Of a stretch of DNA of 64,000 bases, positions 48,528 through 57,557 are shown piece by piece. The notes under the pieces are model-generated. The model did not search any database. It was not told where the DNA came from and saw nothing but the letters and a program-made list of their open reading frames with translations. This DNA comes from Microbaculum marinisediminis (GTDB lineage: Bacteria > Pseudomonadota > Alphaproteobacteria > Rhizobiales > Tepidamorphaceae). A program made the translations under genes and the position numbers. The stretch is from contig NZ_JALIDZ010000006.1 in the NCBI RefSeq assembly GCF_025397915.1, positions 124,001 to 188,000 on the forward strand, in the 5' to 3' direction. Positions within the stretch are counted from its first letter, which is position 1; each line of letters starts with the position of its first letter.

Positions 48528-49744
48528 GCGAATTTCACAAGACGAAGCGACTGCCGCCCTATGTCTTCGAACAGGTCAACCGCCTGAAAGCGACCGCCCG
48601 CGCCGCCGGCGCCGATATCATCGACCTCGGCATGGGCAACCCCGATCTGCCGACGCCCAAACATATCGTCGACAAGCTGGTCGAGACCGTGACGCGGCCC
48701 GATACGCACGGCTATTCCACATCGAAGGGGATACCCGGTCTTCGTCGCGCGCAGGCCGGCTATTACGAACGCCGCTTCGGCGTGAAGCTCGACCCCGACA
48801 CCCAGATCGTCGCCACGATCGGCTCCAAGGAGGGCTTCGCCAACATCGCCCAGGCGATCACCGCGCCGGGCGACGTCGTTCTGGTCCCCAACCCGACCTA
48901 TCCGATCCACCAGTTCGGTTTCATCATTTCCGGCGGCGTCATCCGCCAGCTCCCGGCGAAGCCCGACGAGGATTTCCTGCGCGCCATGGATCGCGCCGTC
49001 GCCCATTCGGTGCCGAAGCCGCTCGCCGTGGTGCTGAACTATCCCGCCAATCCGACCGGGTATTGCGCCGATCTCGACTTCTACAAGGAAGTCGTCGATT
49101 TCGCGCGCAAGCATGAGCTGTTCATCCTCTCCGACATCGCCTATGCCGAGATCTATTTCGGCGACACGCCGCCGCCGTCGGTACTGGAGGTTCCCGGCGC
49201 GATCGACCTGACGGTCGAATTCACCTCGCTGTCGAAGACCTATTCGATGCCGGGCTGGCGGGTCGGCTTCGCGGTCGGCAACGAGCGGCTCCTGTCCGCG
49301 CTGGCCCGGGTCAAATCCTATCTCGACTATGGCGCCTTCACCCCGGTTCAGGTCGCTGCCACGGCGGCGCTCAACGGTCCGGATTCCGTGATCGAGGAGA
49401 TTCGCGCCGTCTACAGGCATCGACGCGACGTCATGGTCGAGGCCTTCGGCCGCGCCGGCTGGCCGGTTCCGGTCCCCGAGGCCACGATGTTCGCCTGGGC
49501 GCCGATCCCCGAGAAGTTCCGTGACGCCGGCTCGCTCGAATTCGCCAAATTGCTGGTGGAGAAGGCCGAAGTGGCGGTATCGCCCGGCATCGGCTTCGGC
49601 GAGGACGGAGAGGGCTTCGTGCGCATCGCGCTGGTCGAAAACGAGCAACGTATACGCCAGGCCGCCCGCAATATCCGCCGCTTTCTTGCCACGGCGGACG
49701 AAACCATGCACAACGTCGTCGCGCTCGGGGGGCAGCGCGGCTGA
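48524..49744 (+). CDS. Class I/II aminotransferase (AlaC/LL-DAP aminotransferase-like)
   Basis: 406-residue fold-type I PLP enzyme. It has DIIDLGMGNPDLPTPKHIVD (31-50), GYSTSKGIPGLRRA, NYPANPTGY (near 169-177) and the PLP lysine K238 in TSLSKTYSMPGWRVGF. The arginine in FVRIALVEN near the end is the alpha-carboxylate binder. The sequence is closest to AlaC and LL-diaminopimelate aminotransferase-type proteins. It is 54 bp upstream of hom; a role in aspartate-family amino acids is suggested but the substrate is not settled. Alanine or glutamate-pyruvate transamination is the other likely role. Confidence 0.85.
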   Translation: MSEFHKTKRLPPYVFEQVNRLKATARAAGADIIDLGMGNPDLPTPKHIVDKLVETVTRPDTHGYSTSKGIPGLRRAQAGYYERRFGVKLDPDTQIVATIGSKEGFANIAQAITAPGDVVLVPNPTYPIHQFGFIISGGVIRQLPAKPDEDFLRAMDRAVAHSVPKPLAVVLNYPANPTGYCADLDFYKEVVDFARKHELFILSDIAYAEIYFGDTPPPSVLEVPGAIDLTVEFTSLSKTYSMPGWRVGFAVGNERLLSALARVKSYLDYGAFTPVQVAATAALNGPDSVIEEIRAVYRHRRDVMVEAFGRAGWPVPVPEATMFAWAPIPEKFRDAGSLEFAKLLVEKAEVAVSPGIGFGEDGEGFVRIALVENEQRIRQAARNIRRFLATADETMHNVVALGGQRG

Positions 49745-49798
49745 CGTGCGGCCGCGTCCTTCCGGATTTCAGCCAACCGGACTTCAAGACGAGGGGAT

Positions 49799-51103
49799 AT
49801 GAGCCAGGCGTTGCGTATCGGGCTCGCCGGCCTGGGAACCGTCGGCGCGGCGGTCTTCCGGCTGCTTTCACAGAAAGCCGAGCATGTTGCCGTTCGAGCC
49901 GGCAGGCCGGTGCAGGTCGTCGGCGTCTGCGCCCGCGATCGCGGCCGCGATCGCGGTATCGATCTGTCCGGCGTCGCCTGGTATGACGACCCGGCCGCGC
50001 TGGCGGCAGCCGAGGATGTCGACTGTTTCGTCGAGCTGATGGGTGGCGACGGCGACCCGGCCCATGCGGCCGTGCGCGCGGCGCTGACCGCAGGCAAGCC
50101 GGTCGTGACCGCCAACAAGGCGCTTCTCGCCGCCCACGGTGTCGATCTTGCCCAGCTTGCCGAGGCGAACGGCACCACGATCGGCTATGAAGCGGCCGTC
50201 GCGGGCGGGATTCCGATTATCAAGACCCTGCGCGAAGCCGTTGCCGGCAATAAGGTTTCGCGCGTCTACGGCATTCTCAACGGCACGTGCAACTACATCC
50301 TGACGCGGATGGAGGACGAGGGCCTGTCCTTTGCCGACTGCCTCGCTGAAGCCCAGCGGCTCGGCTATGCCGAGGCCGATCCGACCTTCGATGTCGAGGG
50401 CCACGATTCGGCGCACAAGCTCGCGATCCTGTCGGCGCTCGCCTTCGGCACGAAGATCGATACGGACTCGATCCATCTCGAGGGGATCTCCTCGATCACC
50501 CTGGAAGACCTGGAAGCGGCAGAAGAGCTGGGCTTCCGCGTCAAGCTGCTTGGGGTTGCCCGCCGCACAGATACCGGAATCGAGCAGCGCGTGACGCCCA
50601 CCATGGTGCCGAAATCCTCGGCCATGGCGGGAATCCACGGTGTTCTCAACGCCGTGGCGGTCGATGGCGACGAAGTCGGCGAGATCATGCTGGTCGGTCC
50701 CGGGGCCGGCAGCACGGCCACGGCCTCCGCGGTTGCCGGGGACATCGTGGATATCGCCCGTGGCGGTATGCACTCGTCCGTTTTCGGTATTCCGGCGACC
50801 GAGCTGATTGACTATAAGCCGGCCCGGATGCGGGCCCACGAGGGCGGCTACTATATCCGGCTTGCCGTCTACGACAGGCCGGGGGCCTTCGCGGCGATTG
50901 CCAAGCGGATGGCCGAGCAGTCGATCTCGCTGGAAAGCATCATGCAGAAGGAGAAACGCGACGCGCAGGACACCAAGGCTCGGCGCGCCGTGTTGATCAC
51001 GCACGAAACGACGGAAATACAGGTCAGGAAGGCACTCGAAGCGATTATCGACGACGGGCAGATCGAAGATCAGCCGCAGATGATCCGTATCGAGATGCCC
51101 TGA
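49799..51103 (+). CDS. hom: Homoserine dehydrogenase
   Basis: Reduces aspartate semialdehyde to homoserine, the branch point to threonine and methionine. The 434-residue product has the NAD(P) site GLAGLGTVGAAVFRLLS (8-24), VTANKALLAAHG (near 102-113), EAAVAGGIPIIKTLREA and YGILNGTCNYILTRM, ADPTFDVEGHDSAHKLAIL, and a C-terminal ACT domain from about 350 (YYIRLAVYDRPGAFAAIAKRM). It supplies homoserine for metY upstream and threonine for ilvA, both in this window. Confidence 0.96.
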   Translation: MSQALRIGLAGLGTVGAAVFRLLSQKAEHVAVRAGRPVQVVGVCARDRGRDRGIDLSGVAWYDDPAALAAAEDVDCFVELMGGDGDPAHAAVRAALTAGKPVVTANKALLAAHGVDLAQLAEANGTTIGYEAAVAGGIPIIKTLREAVAGNKVSRVYGILNGTCNYILTRMEDEGLSFADCLAEAQRLGYAEADPTFDVEGHDSAHKLAILSALAFGTKIDTDSIHLEGISSITLEDLEAAEELGFRVKLLGVARRTDTGIEQRVTPTMVPKSSAMAGIHGVLNAVAVDGDEVGEIMLVGPGAGSTATASAVAGDIVDIARGGMHSSVFGIPATELIDYKPARMRAHEGGYYIRLAVYDRPGAFAAIAKRMAEQSISLESIMQKEKRDAQDTKARRAVLITHETTEIQVRKALEAIIDDGQIEDQPQMIRIEMP

Positions 51104-51134
51104 CGTTCGAGGGCGCTAGGCAGGCAAGGACGAA

Positions 51135-52193
51135 ATGGCAAAGACCTCCACGAAGACCGCGAAACCGAAGGCCGCCGCATCGACGGCCGCCAAGCCGAAG
51201 GCCACCGGGAAGAAGGCCGGCGAGCCGGGCGGTGCGCTCGACCGCATTCTGACGCTGGAAATTGTTCGCGTCACCGAGCGCGCCGCTGTGGCCGCCGCAC
51301 GGATGCGCGGGCGTGGCGACGAGAAGGCCGCGGATCAGGCCGCCGTCGACGCCATGCGCCGTGAGCTGAACCGCCTGCCGATCCAGGGCACCGTCGTGAT
51401 CGGCGAAGGCGAGCGCGACGAGGCGCCGATGCTCTATATCGGCGAAGAGGTGGGCACGAAGGCCGGACCGGTCGTCGACATCGCGCTCGATCCGCTCGAG
51501 GGCACGACGATCTGCGCCAAGGACCTGCCGAATTCGCTCGCCGTCGTGGCGTTCGCCGAGGGCGGCAGCCTGCTCAACGCGCCCGACGTCTACATGGACA
51601 AGATCGCCGTCGGACCGGGCTATCCGGCCGGCGTCGTCTCCCTCGACGCCTCGCCCGCCGAGAACATCGCGGCCCTGGCCAAGGCCAAGGGCGTTCCCAT
51701 CGGCGAGATCACCGCCTGCGTCCTCGACCGTCCGCGCCATGCCGCGATCATCGAGGACGTTCGCGCGGTCGGTGCCGGCATCCGGCTGATCGGCGACGGC
51801 GACATCGCCGGCGTCATCCACACGACCAACCCCGACGAAACCGGAATCGATATCTACATGGGTATCGGTGGCGCGCCGGAAGGCGTGCTGGCGGCCGCTG
51901 CGCTGCGCTGCATCGGCGGCCAGATGGAAGGCCGGCTGATCCTCGACACCGAGGAGAAGCGGGCCCGCGCCCGCAAGATGGGCATCGACAAGCCCGATCG
52001 GGTCTACCAGATGGAAGAGATGGCGCGCGGCGACGTCCTGTTTGCCGCCACCGGCGTCACAGACGGCAATCTTCTTTCGGGCGTGCGGTTCGGCAAGAAA
52101 TCGATCACGACTGAAACCGTGGTGATGCGGTCGTCCACGCAGACCGTGCGCTGGATCAAGGCCGAGCATCGCACGCTGTCGAAGTTCGGGTAA
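51135..52193 (+). CDS. glpX: Class II fructose-1,6-bisphosphatase
   Basis: Mg/Mn-dependent gluconeogenic phosphatase of the GlpX family. Core motifs are GEGERDEAPMLYIGE (near 93-107), the metal-binding VDIALDPLEGTTICAKDLPNS (near 115-135) and GIGGAPEGVLAAAALRCIGGQ. The first 33 residues form a Lys/Ala/Thr-rich extension (MAKTSTKTAKPKAAAS and on) absent from E. coli GlpX, which begins near residue 34 here. Length is 352. It is 31 bp after hom; hom-glpX-recJ is a frequent alphaproteobacterial order. In some relatives this enzyme may also act on sedoheptulose bisphosphate. Confidence 0.95.
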   Translation: MAKTSTKTAKPKAAASTAAKPKATGKKAGEPGGALDRILTLEIVRVTERAAVAAARMRGRGDEKAADQAAVDAMRRELNRLPIQGTVVIGEGERDEAPMLYIGEEVGTKAGPVVDIALDPLEGTTICAKDLPNSLAVVAFAEGGSLLNAPDVYMDKIAVGPGYPAGVVSLDASPAENIAALAKAKGVPIGEITACVLDRPRHAAIIEDVRAVGAGIRLIGDGDIAGVIHTTNPDETGIDIYMGIGGAPEGVLAAAALRCIGGQMEGRLILDTEEKRARARKMGIDKPDRVYQMEEMARGDVLFAATGVTDGNLLSGVRFGKKSITTETVVMRSSTQTVRWIKAEHRTLSKFG

Positions 52194-52260
52194 GTCCCGT
52201 TCGGTGAGCCGCACATTCCCGCGAACGCCGGAATCGCGGTGCGTCTCGGAAAACGAAAAG

Positions 52261-52283
52261 CGGTCCCCGCTTTTGCGGGACCG
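52261..52283. other. GC-rich hairpin after glpX
   Basis: CGGTCCCCGC (52261-52270) pairs with GCGGGACCG (52275-52283) across TTTT, with one bulged C. No T-run follows, so it is at most a Rho-assisted or weak terminator in the 176-bp glpX-recJ gap. Confidence 0.45.
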
Positions 52284-52369
52284 AGCGGAGGCGGGGGACG
52301 CCGAAAGGTGACGGCCCCCGCCGGTCGGACTAGGCTCAGTCCGATTCGACGGTTTCCCTGGAGGCGGAT

Positions 52370-54220
52370 TTGGCCGGCGCTGTGGCGGCGATTTCGACAG
52401 ACAACGCGTTAGGGGGCGAGGCGGACGCCCCTCGCACGGTTCTCGGCGTCGCGAAGTCTGCCACGTCGCGGCGCTGGGTCGACCGTCTCGGCCGGGCCGC
52501 CCATCAGACCGCATTGGCGATCGCCCAGCAGCATGACATTCCGGAGATCGTCGCTCGCGTGGTCGCCGGGCGCGGCGTCGGACCCGACGACCTCCATTCC
52601 TATCTCGATCCGAGCCTGCGCGATCTTCTGCCGGACCCGTCCGGCCTGGCCGGAATGGATGCGGCCGCCGAACGGTTGGCCGATGCCATACAGGCCGGCG
52701 AGAAGGTCGCGATCTTCGGAGACTATGACGTCGACGGGGCCACATCGGCGGCGCTGCTGGCCCGTTTCCTGCGGGAAAACGGCATCGAGCCGTCGATCCA
52801 CATTCCCGACCGGATCACCGAAGGCTACGGCCCGAACGCGCCGGCGATCACCGCCTTGAAGGATGCCGGTGCCTCCCTGCTGGTTACCGTCGACTGCGGG
52901 TCCACCAGTCACGAGGCGCTGGCGCACGCCGCCGCGATCGGCCTCGACACGGTGGTGATCGATCACCATCAGATCGGCGTCGACCTGCCACCGGCGGTAT
53001 CCGTGGTCAATCCGAACCGCCAGGACGATCTGAGCGGGCAGGGCCATCTCGCCGCCGTCGGTGTCGTGTTCCTGACGCTCGTCGCGGTGAACCGCGTCCT
53101 GCGGCAGCGCGGCTGGTACGCGCGCCGGCGCGAGCCGGAGCTGCTCGCCTGGCTCGATCTCGTCGCGCTCGGCACCGTCGCCGACGTGGTGCCGCTCGTT
53201 GGTCTCAACCGCGCCTACGTTCGCAAGGGCCTGATCGCGCTGCGGAGCAGGCGGAGCCTCGGTCTGAGCGCGCTCGCCGACGCCGCGCGGCTGGGCGAGG
53301 CGCCCGATACCTACCATCTGGGCTTTCTCCTGGGGCCGCGCATCAATGCCGGCGGGCGCATCGGCGATGCCGCCCTCGGCGTGCGCCTCCTGCTGTCCAC
53401 GGACCCCGACGAGGCCGCCACCATCGCCGCCAATCTCGACCGGCTCAATCGCGAGCGCCAGGAGATCGAGGCGGCCATCGTCGCCGAGGCCATGGCCATG
53501 GTCGAGGCGGACCCGGATGCCGAGGCGAAGGCGCTCATCCTGGTGCATTCCCACGAGGACTGGCACCCCGGCGTCGTCGGCCTCGTCGCCGCGCGGCTGA
53601 AGGAGCGGTTTTCCAGGCCCGCCATCGCGATCGCCTTCGGCCCGGACGGCACCGGCACCGGGTCGGCCCGGTCGATCGCCGGCGTCGATATCGGCGCCGC
53701 CGTCCGCGCGGCGGTGGACGAGGGGCTGGCGATCAAAGGCGGCGGCCACGCCATGGCGGCCGGCCTCACCGTCGAACGCGACCGCGTCGAGGCGCTGACG
53801 GCCTTTCTCGATTCGCACCTGGCGCGATCCGTCGGAGAAGCCGACGTCAGCCGACTCGAAGTCGACGCTTTGCTGACGGCCGGCGGGGCCACGGTCGACC
53901 TCCTCAAGGCGCTGGAGGATGCCGGTCCGTACGGCTCCGGCAACCCGCAGCCGGTCTTCGTCTTCCCCGCCCACCGCCTGTCCTTCGCCGACGCGACAGA
54001 GCAGGGCCATGTCCGCTGTACCTTCGCGTCACCGGACGGCGGGCGGCTGAAAGCCATTGCCTTCCGGGCCGTCGGCAGCCCGCTTGGCGACGCGCTTCTG
54101 TCCGGCCGGCAGGATACGCTGCATGCCGCAGGCACCCTGCGGATCGACCGCTGGGGCGGGCGTGAGACGGTGCAGCTGCACCTGCGCGACGTTGCCGTTC
54201 CAGCCCGCGATAGAGGGTGA
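52370..54220 (+). CDS. recJ: Single-stranded-DNA-specific exonuclease RecJ
   Basis: 5'-3' ssDNA exonuclease in recombination and mismatch repair. The 616-residue product has the DHH-phosphoesterase motifs: FGDYDVDGATSAALL (motif I), TVDCGST, VVIDHHQIG (DHH motif) and LDLVALGTVADVVPL, then the DHHA1 motif GGGHAMAAGL and a C-terminal OB fold. The start is TTG at 52370 with GGAGG at 52360-52364; there is no in-frame ATG before the catalytic domain. The first 20 or so residues are nonconserved. Confidence 0.95.
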   Translation: MAGAVAAISTDNALGGEADAPRTVLGVAKSATSRRWVDRLGRAAHQTALAIAQQHDIPEIVARVVAGRGVGPDDLHSYLDPSLRDLLPDPSGLAGMDAAAERLADAIQAGEKVAIFGDYDVDGATSAALLARFLRENGIEPSIHIPDRITEGYGPNAPAITALKDAGASLLVTVDCGSTSHEALAHAAAIGLDTVVIDHHQIGVDLPPAVSVVNPNRQDDLSGQGHLAAVGVVFLTLVAVNRVLRQRGWYARRREPELLAWLDLVALGTVADVVPLVGLNRAYVRKGLIALRSRRSLGLSALADAARLGEAPDTYHLGFLLGPRINAGGRIGDAALGVRLLLSTDPDEAATIAANLDRLNRERQEIEAAIVAEAMAMVEADPDAEAKALILVHSHEDWHPGVVGLVAARLKERFSRPAIAIAFGPDGTGTGSARSIAGVDIGAAVRAAVDEGLAIKGGGHAMAAGLTVERDRVEALTAFLDSHLARSVGEADVSRLEVDALLTAGGATVDLLKALEDAGPYGSGNPQPVFVFPAHRLSFADATEQGHVRCTFASPDGGRLKAIAFRAVGSPLGDALLSGRQDTLHAAGTLRIDRWGGRETVQLHLRDVAVPARDRG

Positions 54221-54290
54221 ATCGGACTATGAGCAACCGGGCCCAAGCAATTCTTTTGATTCCGGAATTGGCTCGCCAGAGGGCGGCCCG

Positions 54291-54926
54291 ATGACGGAGG
54301 AAGCCCGGGCCCGCGAGGCCCTCGTCGCGACCGGACGCTCCCTGTTCACGCGCGGCCTCACATTCGGGTCGACTGGCAACCTCAGTGTCCGCCTGTCGGA
54401 CGGCTCGTGGGTGATGACGCCCACCAACGCCTCCCTCGGCGCCCTCGATCCCGCGCGGCTGTCGCGGCTCGACGCCAACGGACTGCATGTTTCCGGCGAC
54501 AATCCGACCAAGGAAGCCTTCCTGCACGTCGCCATGTACCGCGAACGCCCCGATGCGCGCGCCGTGGTGCACCTGCATTCGACCCATTCGGTGGCCGTCA
54601 GCGCGCTCGCCGATATCGATCCCGAGGACGTGCTGCCGCCGATCACCGCCTACTACGTCATGCGGGTGGGGCGATTGCCGCTGGTGCCGTACTTTCCGCC
54701 CGGCGACCACGGCTTGGCCGATGCGGTGGGAAAGCTCGCCTCGCGGCACCACGCCGTGCTGCTCGCCAATCACGGACCCGTCGTCGCCGGCACCAGCCTG
54801 GAGGCGGCGACCTACGCGACCGAGGAACTCGAGGAAACGGCGAAGCTGTTCCTGATGCTGCAGGGCATGGCGGTGCGGACATTGACGCCCGAACAGGTGG
54901 CCGAGCTCAGGAAACGGTTCGGGTAG
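54291..54926 (+). CDS. Class II aldolase/adducin family protein (OtnC/YgbL-like)
   Basis: 211-residue zinc-dependent aldolase-family enzyme. The metal ligands are His of VVHLHSTHS (near 92-100, HxH) and the later LANHGPVVAG (near 159-168); the N-terminal signature is LTFGSTGNLSVRL. It is closest by pattern to OtnC (3-oxo-tetronate 4-phosphate decarboxylase) and YgbL. The partner kinase OtnK and isomerase OtnI are not in the window. ATG 54291 is chosen by the family start; the frame extends upstream into recJ. It is convergent with the transketolase operon (5-bp gap), so it may belong functionally with the sugar-acid locus. Confidence 0.82.
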   Translation: MTEEARAREALVATGRSLFTRGLTFGSTGNLSVRLSDGSWVMTPTNASLGALDPARLSRLDANGLHVSGDNPTKEAFLHVAMYRERPDARAVVHLHSTHSVAVSALADIDPEDVLPPITAYYVMRVGRLPLVPYFPPGDHGLADAVGKLASRHHAVLLANHGPVVAGTSLEAATYATEELEETAKLFLMLQGMAVRTLTPEQVAELRKRFG

Positions 54927-54931
54927 GGCGC

Positions 54932-56002
54932 TCAGCCGCTGAGCGCGGTGCGCACGGTGCTGGCGACGCCGGGCCCATCGAGGCCGTAGTGGGCATAGAG
55001 ATGGGTCGGCGGCCCGAGGATCGCGTACTGGTCGGGCATGCCGACTTTGTGGAGTTTCGCCACAAGCCCTTCTTCCGCAACGACTTCCGCGATCGCCGCG
55101 CCGAACCCGCCGGTGACGTTGTGCTCTTCCGCGGAGATCAGGACGCCGTGCTCGGAGGCCGCCTTGCGGATCGCCTCGCGGTCGATCGGACGGATCGAGT
55201 ACATGTCGACGACGGTAATCTCGATGCCTTCGTCCGCGAGGATGTCGGCGGCGTCGAGAGCGGCCTTCACCAGGTTGCCGATGGCGAAGACGGTGGCGTG
55301 CCTGCCCTCGCGCAGGGTGTTGGAGCCGCCGATCCTGAAATCGAACGCCGTGTCGTAGACGACCGCCTCGCGCCCGCGCCCGACCCGGAAGTAGATCGGC
55401 TCGGGATGGCGGATCAGGCCTTTGAGCGCCGAGGAAAGCGCGGTGCCGTCGCAGGGCGCCATGAGATTGAGCCCGGCCATCGTGCGAAGCGCGCCGATGT
55501 CCTCGCAGCAATGGTGAGAGGTGCCGTAGAAGCCCATGGCGATGCCGGAATGGGTGCCGACCATCTTCACCGGCAGGCCCGGATAGCAGATGTCGTTGCG
55601 AATGTTCTCGACACCCATCAGGGCGAGGAAGAACGAATAGTTCGAGATGACCGGCAGGTACCCGACCGCCGCCAGCCCGGCCGCGGCGCCGATCATGTTG
55701 CGCTCGGCGATGCCGAAATTGAAATAGCGGTCGGGAAAGCGGCGCCCGAAGGTTTCCACCTGCGTCGGCCGGCCGAGATCTGCGGTGCACACGACGATGT
55801 CGTCCATGCCGGCATCAGCCAGGTCCACCAGCGTCTTGCCGGTGGTGAGCTGGCGCGACAGGCCGAGCGAGACGACCATGTCCCAGGACCGCTCGTCGAA
55901 TTCGTCGGTAACGGTGGAATCGGTCAGGTCGAGACCGGATTTGAGCTCGCGGGTCATGTAGGGGACGGCCGGTGTTGCCGGTTTGGCAGCTTCGTCAGCC
56001 AT
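54932..56002 (-). CDS. Transketolase C-terminal subunit (split transketolase)
   Basis: 356-residue protein carrying the pyrimidine-binding and C-terminal domains of a two-subunit transketolase. It has VVCTADLGRPTQVETFGRRFP, then FNFGIAERNMIGAAAGLAAVG with the catalytic TPP-activating glutamate in GIAERNM (near 98-104), SHHCCEDIGALRTM, and the C-domain FAIGNLVKAALDAADILADEG. The N-terminal 40 residues are a nonconserved extension. It lies 15 bp after the exported-protein gene, and the N-half is the gene before that. The acceptor and donor sugars are unknown; a dedicated catabolic role is likely given the locus. Confidence 0.9.
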   Translation of the reverse strand: MADEAAKPATPAVPYMTRELKSGLDLTDSTVTDEFDERSWDMVVSLGLSRQLTTGKTLVDLADAGMDDIVVCTADLGRPTQVETFGRRFPDRYFNFGIAERNMIGAAAGLAAVGYLPVISNYSFFLALMGVENIRNDICYPGLPVKMVGTHSGIAMGFYGTSHHCCEDIGALRTMAGLNLMAPCDGTALSSALKGLIRHPEPIYFRVGRGREAVVYDTAFDFRIGGSNTLREGRHATVFAIGNLVKAALDAADILADEGIEITVVDMYSIRPIDREAIRKAASEHGVLISAEEHNVTGGFGAAIAEVVAEEGLVAKLHKVGMPDQYAILGPPTHLYAHYGLDGPGVASTVRTALSG

Positions 56003-56017
56003 TGTCGCGGTCCCCCT

Positions 56018-56659
56018 CTACTCCTCCAGGATCCAGTCGGCGTCGTAGACCCGGACCCGCGTCCGTTCCCCGTTCTCCCAGACCTCGGTCTTGAGGTAGA
56101 GCACCATGTTTAGGGTGTCGGACCACAGCTTTTCCTGGCGGAACTCGAGGCCCAGCTCCGGCCATTTCGTCACCGCCTCGACGGTCTTCACGTTGTAGAT
56201 GCAGAGGAATTCCCGATCCTCGCCGGAATCGAGCCTCTTGGTGCCGGCGCCGCTGATCCGCCACCAGCGTTCGACGCGGCTCGACTTGCCGTTCTCGGGG
56301 ATCATCATGCCGCCGACCGTGGCGTCGCCCTCCGCGCTGATGGGAAAGAACGACGCCGGATCGATATCGTAGGAATAGATCGTGCGGCCCTTGCCGCCGA
56401 TCGTCGCCAGCGTGAACAGGCCGCGATAGAGTTCCTGCCCGTTCAGCGTGTTGCCGCGATTGTCGAGATGGCGGACATAGGTGACGTCGTCGACGATCTT
56501 GTCGACCTTGAACATCTCGTCGGTGGTCAGATGCAGGGTGTAGCCGTCGTCGACCCTGCCGGCGACCGGGCACTGCTGGGCCTGCGCGCCTGCCGTGGCG
56601 ACAAGCGCGAGGCACCCCGCCAAGATCGCTCCGACAAACCCGCGCCGAAGAGCATTCAT
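56018..56659 (-). CDS. Exported hypothetical protein lying between transketolase halves
   Basis: 213-residue protein with a signal peptide (MNALRRGFVGAILAGCLALV to the AGAQAQ cleavage site). The mature part is beta-rich with paired cysteines (QQCPVAG near the start and EFLCIYN near 150). Its segments include VDDGYTLHLTTDEMFKVDKIVDD and WRISGAGTKRLDSGEDREF. The ATG overlaps the stop of the transketolase N-half by 4 nt (ATGA), so translation is coupled. I recognise no family. A periplasmic protein inside a cytoplasmic enzyme pair is unusual. Confidence 0.8.
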   Translation of the reverse strand: MNALRRGFVGAILAGCLALVATAGAQAQQCPVAGRVDDGYTLHLTTDEMFKVDKIVDDVTYVRHLDNRGNTLNGQELYRGLFTLATIGGKGRTIYSYDIDPASFFPISAEGDATVGGMMIPENGKSSRVERWWRISGAGTKRLDSGEDREFLCIYNVKTVEAVTKWPELGLEFRQEKLWSDTLNMVLYLKTEVWENGERTRVRVYDADWILEE

Positions 56660-57510
56660 CCGATATCTCCCGCCTCGATTTCCGCGTAGGCCCGCTCGAG
56701 ATCCTTCGGCCCCAGAAAGCCCAGATGCCACTGCCAGGTGCCTTCCATGAACGACACGCCCTTGCCGGCGACGGTGTAGGCGAGAACGCAGCGCGGCTTG
56801 TCGCCCGGTCCGTTCAGCGCCCGGTTCAGCGCGTCCTGTACCTGCTCCAGGTCGTGGCCGTCCTCCAGCACGATCACATCCCATCCGAAGGCGCGCCACT
56901 TGTCCACCAACGGTTCGGTCGCCATCGTCGCCTGTGGATCGCCATCGGACCCGGCACCATTGATATCGACGATTCCGATCAGATTGGACAGGTCCCAATG
57001 GGCGCCGGAAATCGCGGCTTCCCAGATTTGTCCCTCGGTCTGCTCGCCGTCGCCCATCATGCAGATGACGCGGCCGGGCGAACCCTTGCGTTGGAGCCCC
57101 AGCGCCATCCCGACCGAGACCGACAGGTTGTGCCCGATGGAGCCGGAGGAAAAATCGGCTCCGGGCACCTTCTTGACGTCCGGATGGTCGCCGAGAGGGG
57201 AGTGCAGGCGCGTATAGGAATCGAGCCAGCTCTGCGGGAAGAAACCGAGATCGGCGAGGACGGGATAGAGCCCGATCGCGGCATGTCCCTTGCCGAGCAG
57301 GAAACGGTCGCGGTCGTCCCATTTGGGATCGTCCGGCCTCACGTGCATGAACTGGTAGTAGAGCGCGGCGACCAGTTCGGCCATCGAGAACGACGAGCCG
57401 TAGTGGCCCGAGCCGCAGATATCGGTGAGCCGGACGGTCTCTCGGCGGATCAGGCGGGCCTTGTCCTTGAGGTCTTCCCTGGTGACGTTCTTGAGGGCGC
57501 GCGACGACAT
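56656..57510 (-). CDS. Transketolase N-terminal subunit (split transketolase)
   Basis: 284-residue pyrophosphate-binding half of a two-subunit TPP transketolase. Landmarks are SGHYGSSFSMAELVAALYY (34-52), FLLGKGHAAIGLYPVLADLG (near 70-89), and the Mg-TPP motif GDGEQTEGQIWEAAISGAHWDLSNLIGIVDIN (GDG near 153, closing N near 184). It needs the C-half encoded two genes on. The 47-bp gap from the SDR gene suggests one transcript. Family members in catabolic loci act on unusual ketoses, but the sequence does not tell the substrate. Confidence 0.92.
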   Translation of the reverse strand: MSSRALKNVTREDLKDKARLIRRETVRLTDICGSGHYGSSFSMAELVAALYYQFMHVRPDDPKWDDRDRFLLGKGHAAIGLYPVLADLGFFPQSWLDSYTRLHSPLGDHPDVKKVPGADFSSGSIGHNLSVSVGMALGLQRKGSPGRVICMMGDGEQTEGQIWEAAISGAHWDLSNLIGIVDINGAGSDGDPQATMATEPLVDKWRAFGWDVIVLEDGHDLEQVQDALNRALNGPGDKPRCVLAYTVAGKGVSFMEGTWQWHLGFLGPKDLERAYAEIEAGDIG

Positions 57511-57557
57511 GGCGGTTGTGAAGCCTCAGACGGCGGTGGAGGACAAACGCGTCTTCA

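Noticed and set aside
52261-52283. Strong terminator after glpX
   Set aside because: The hairpin is good but has a bulge and no following T-run, so I listed it only as a hairpin.
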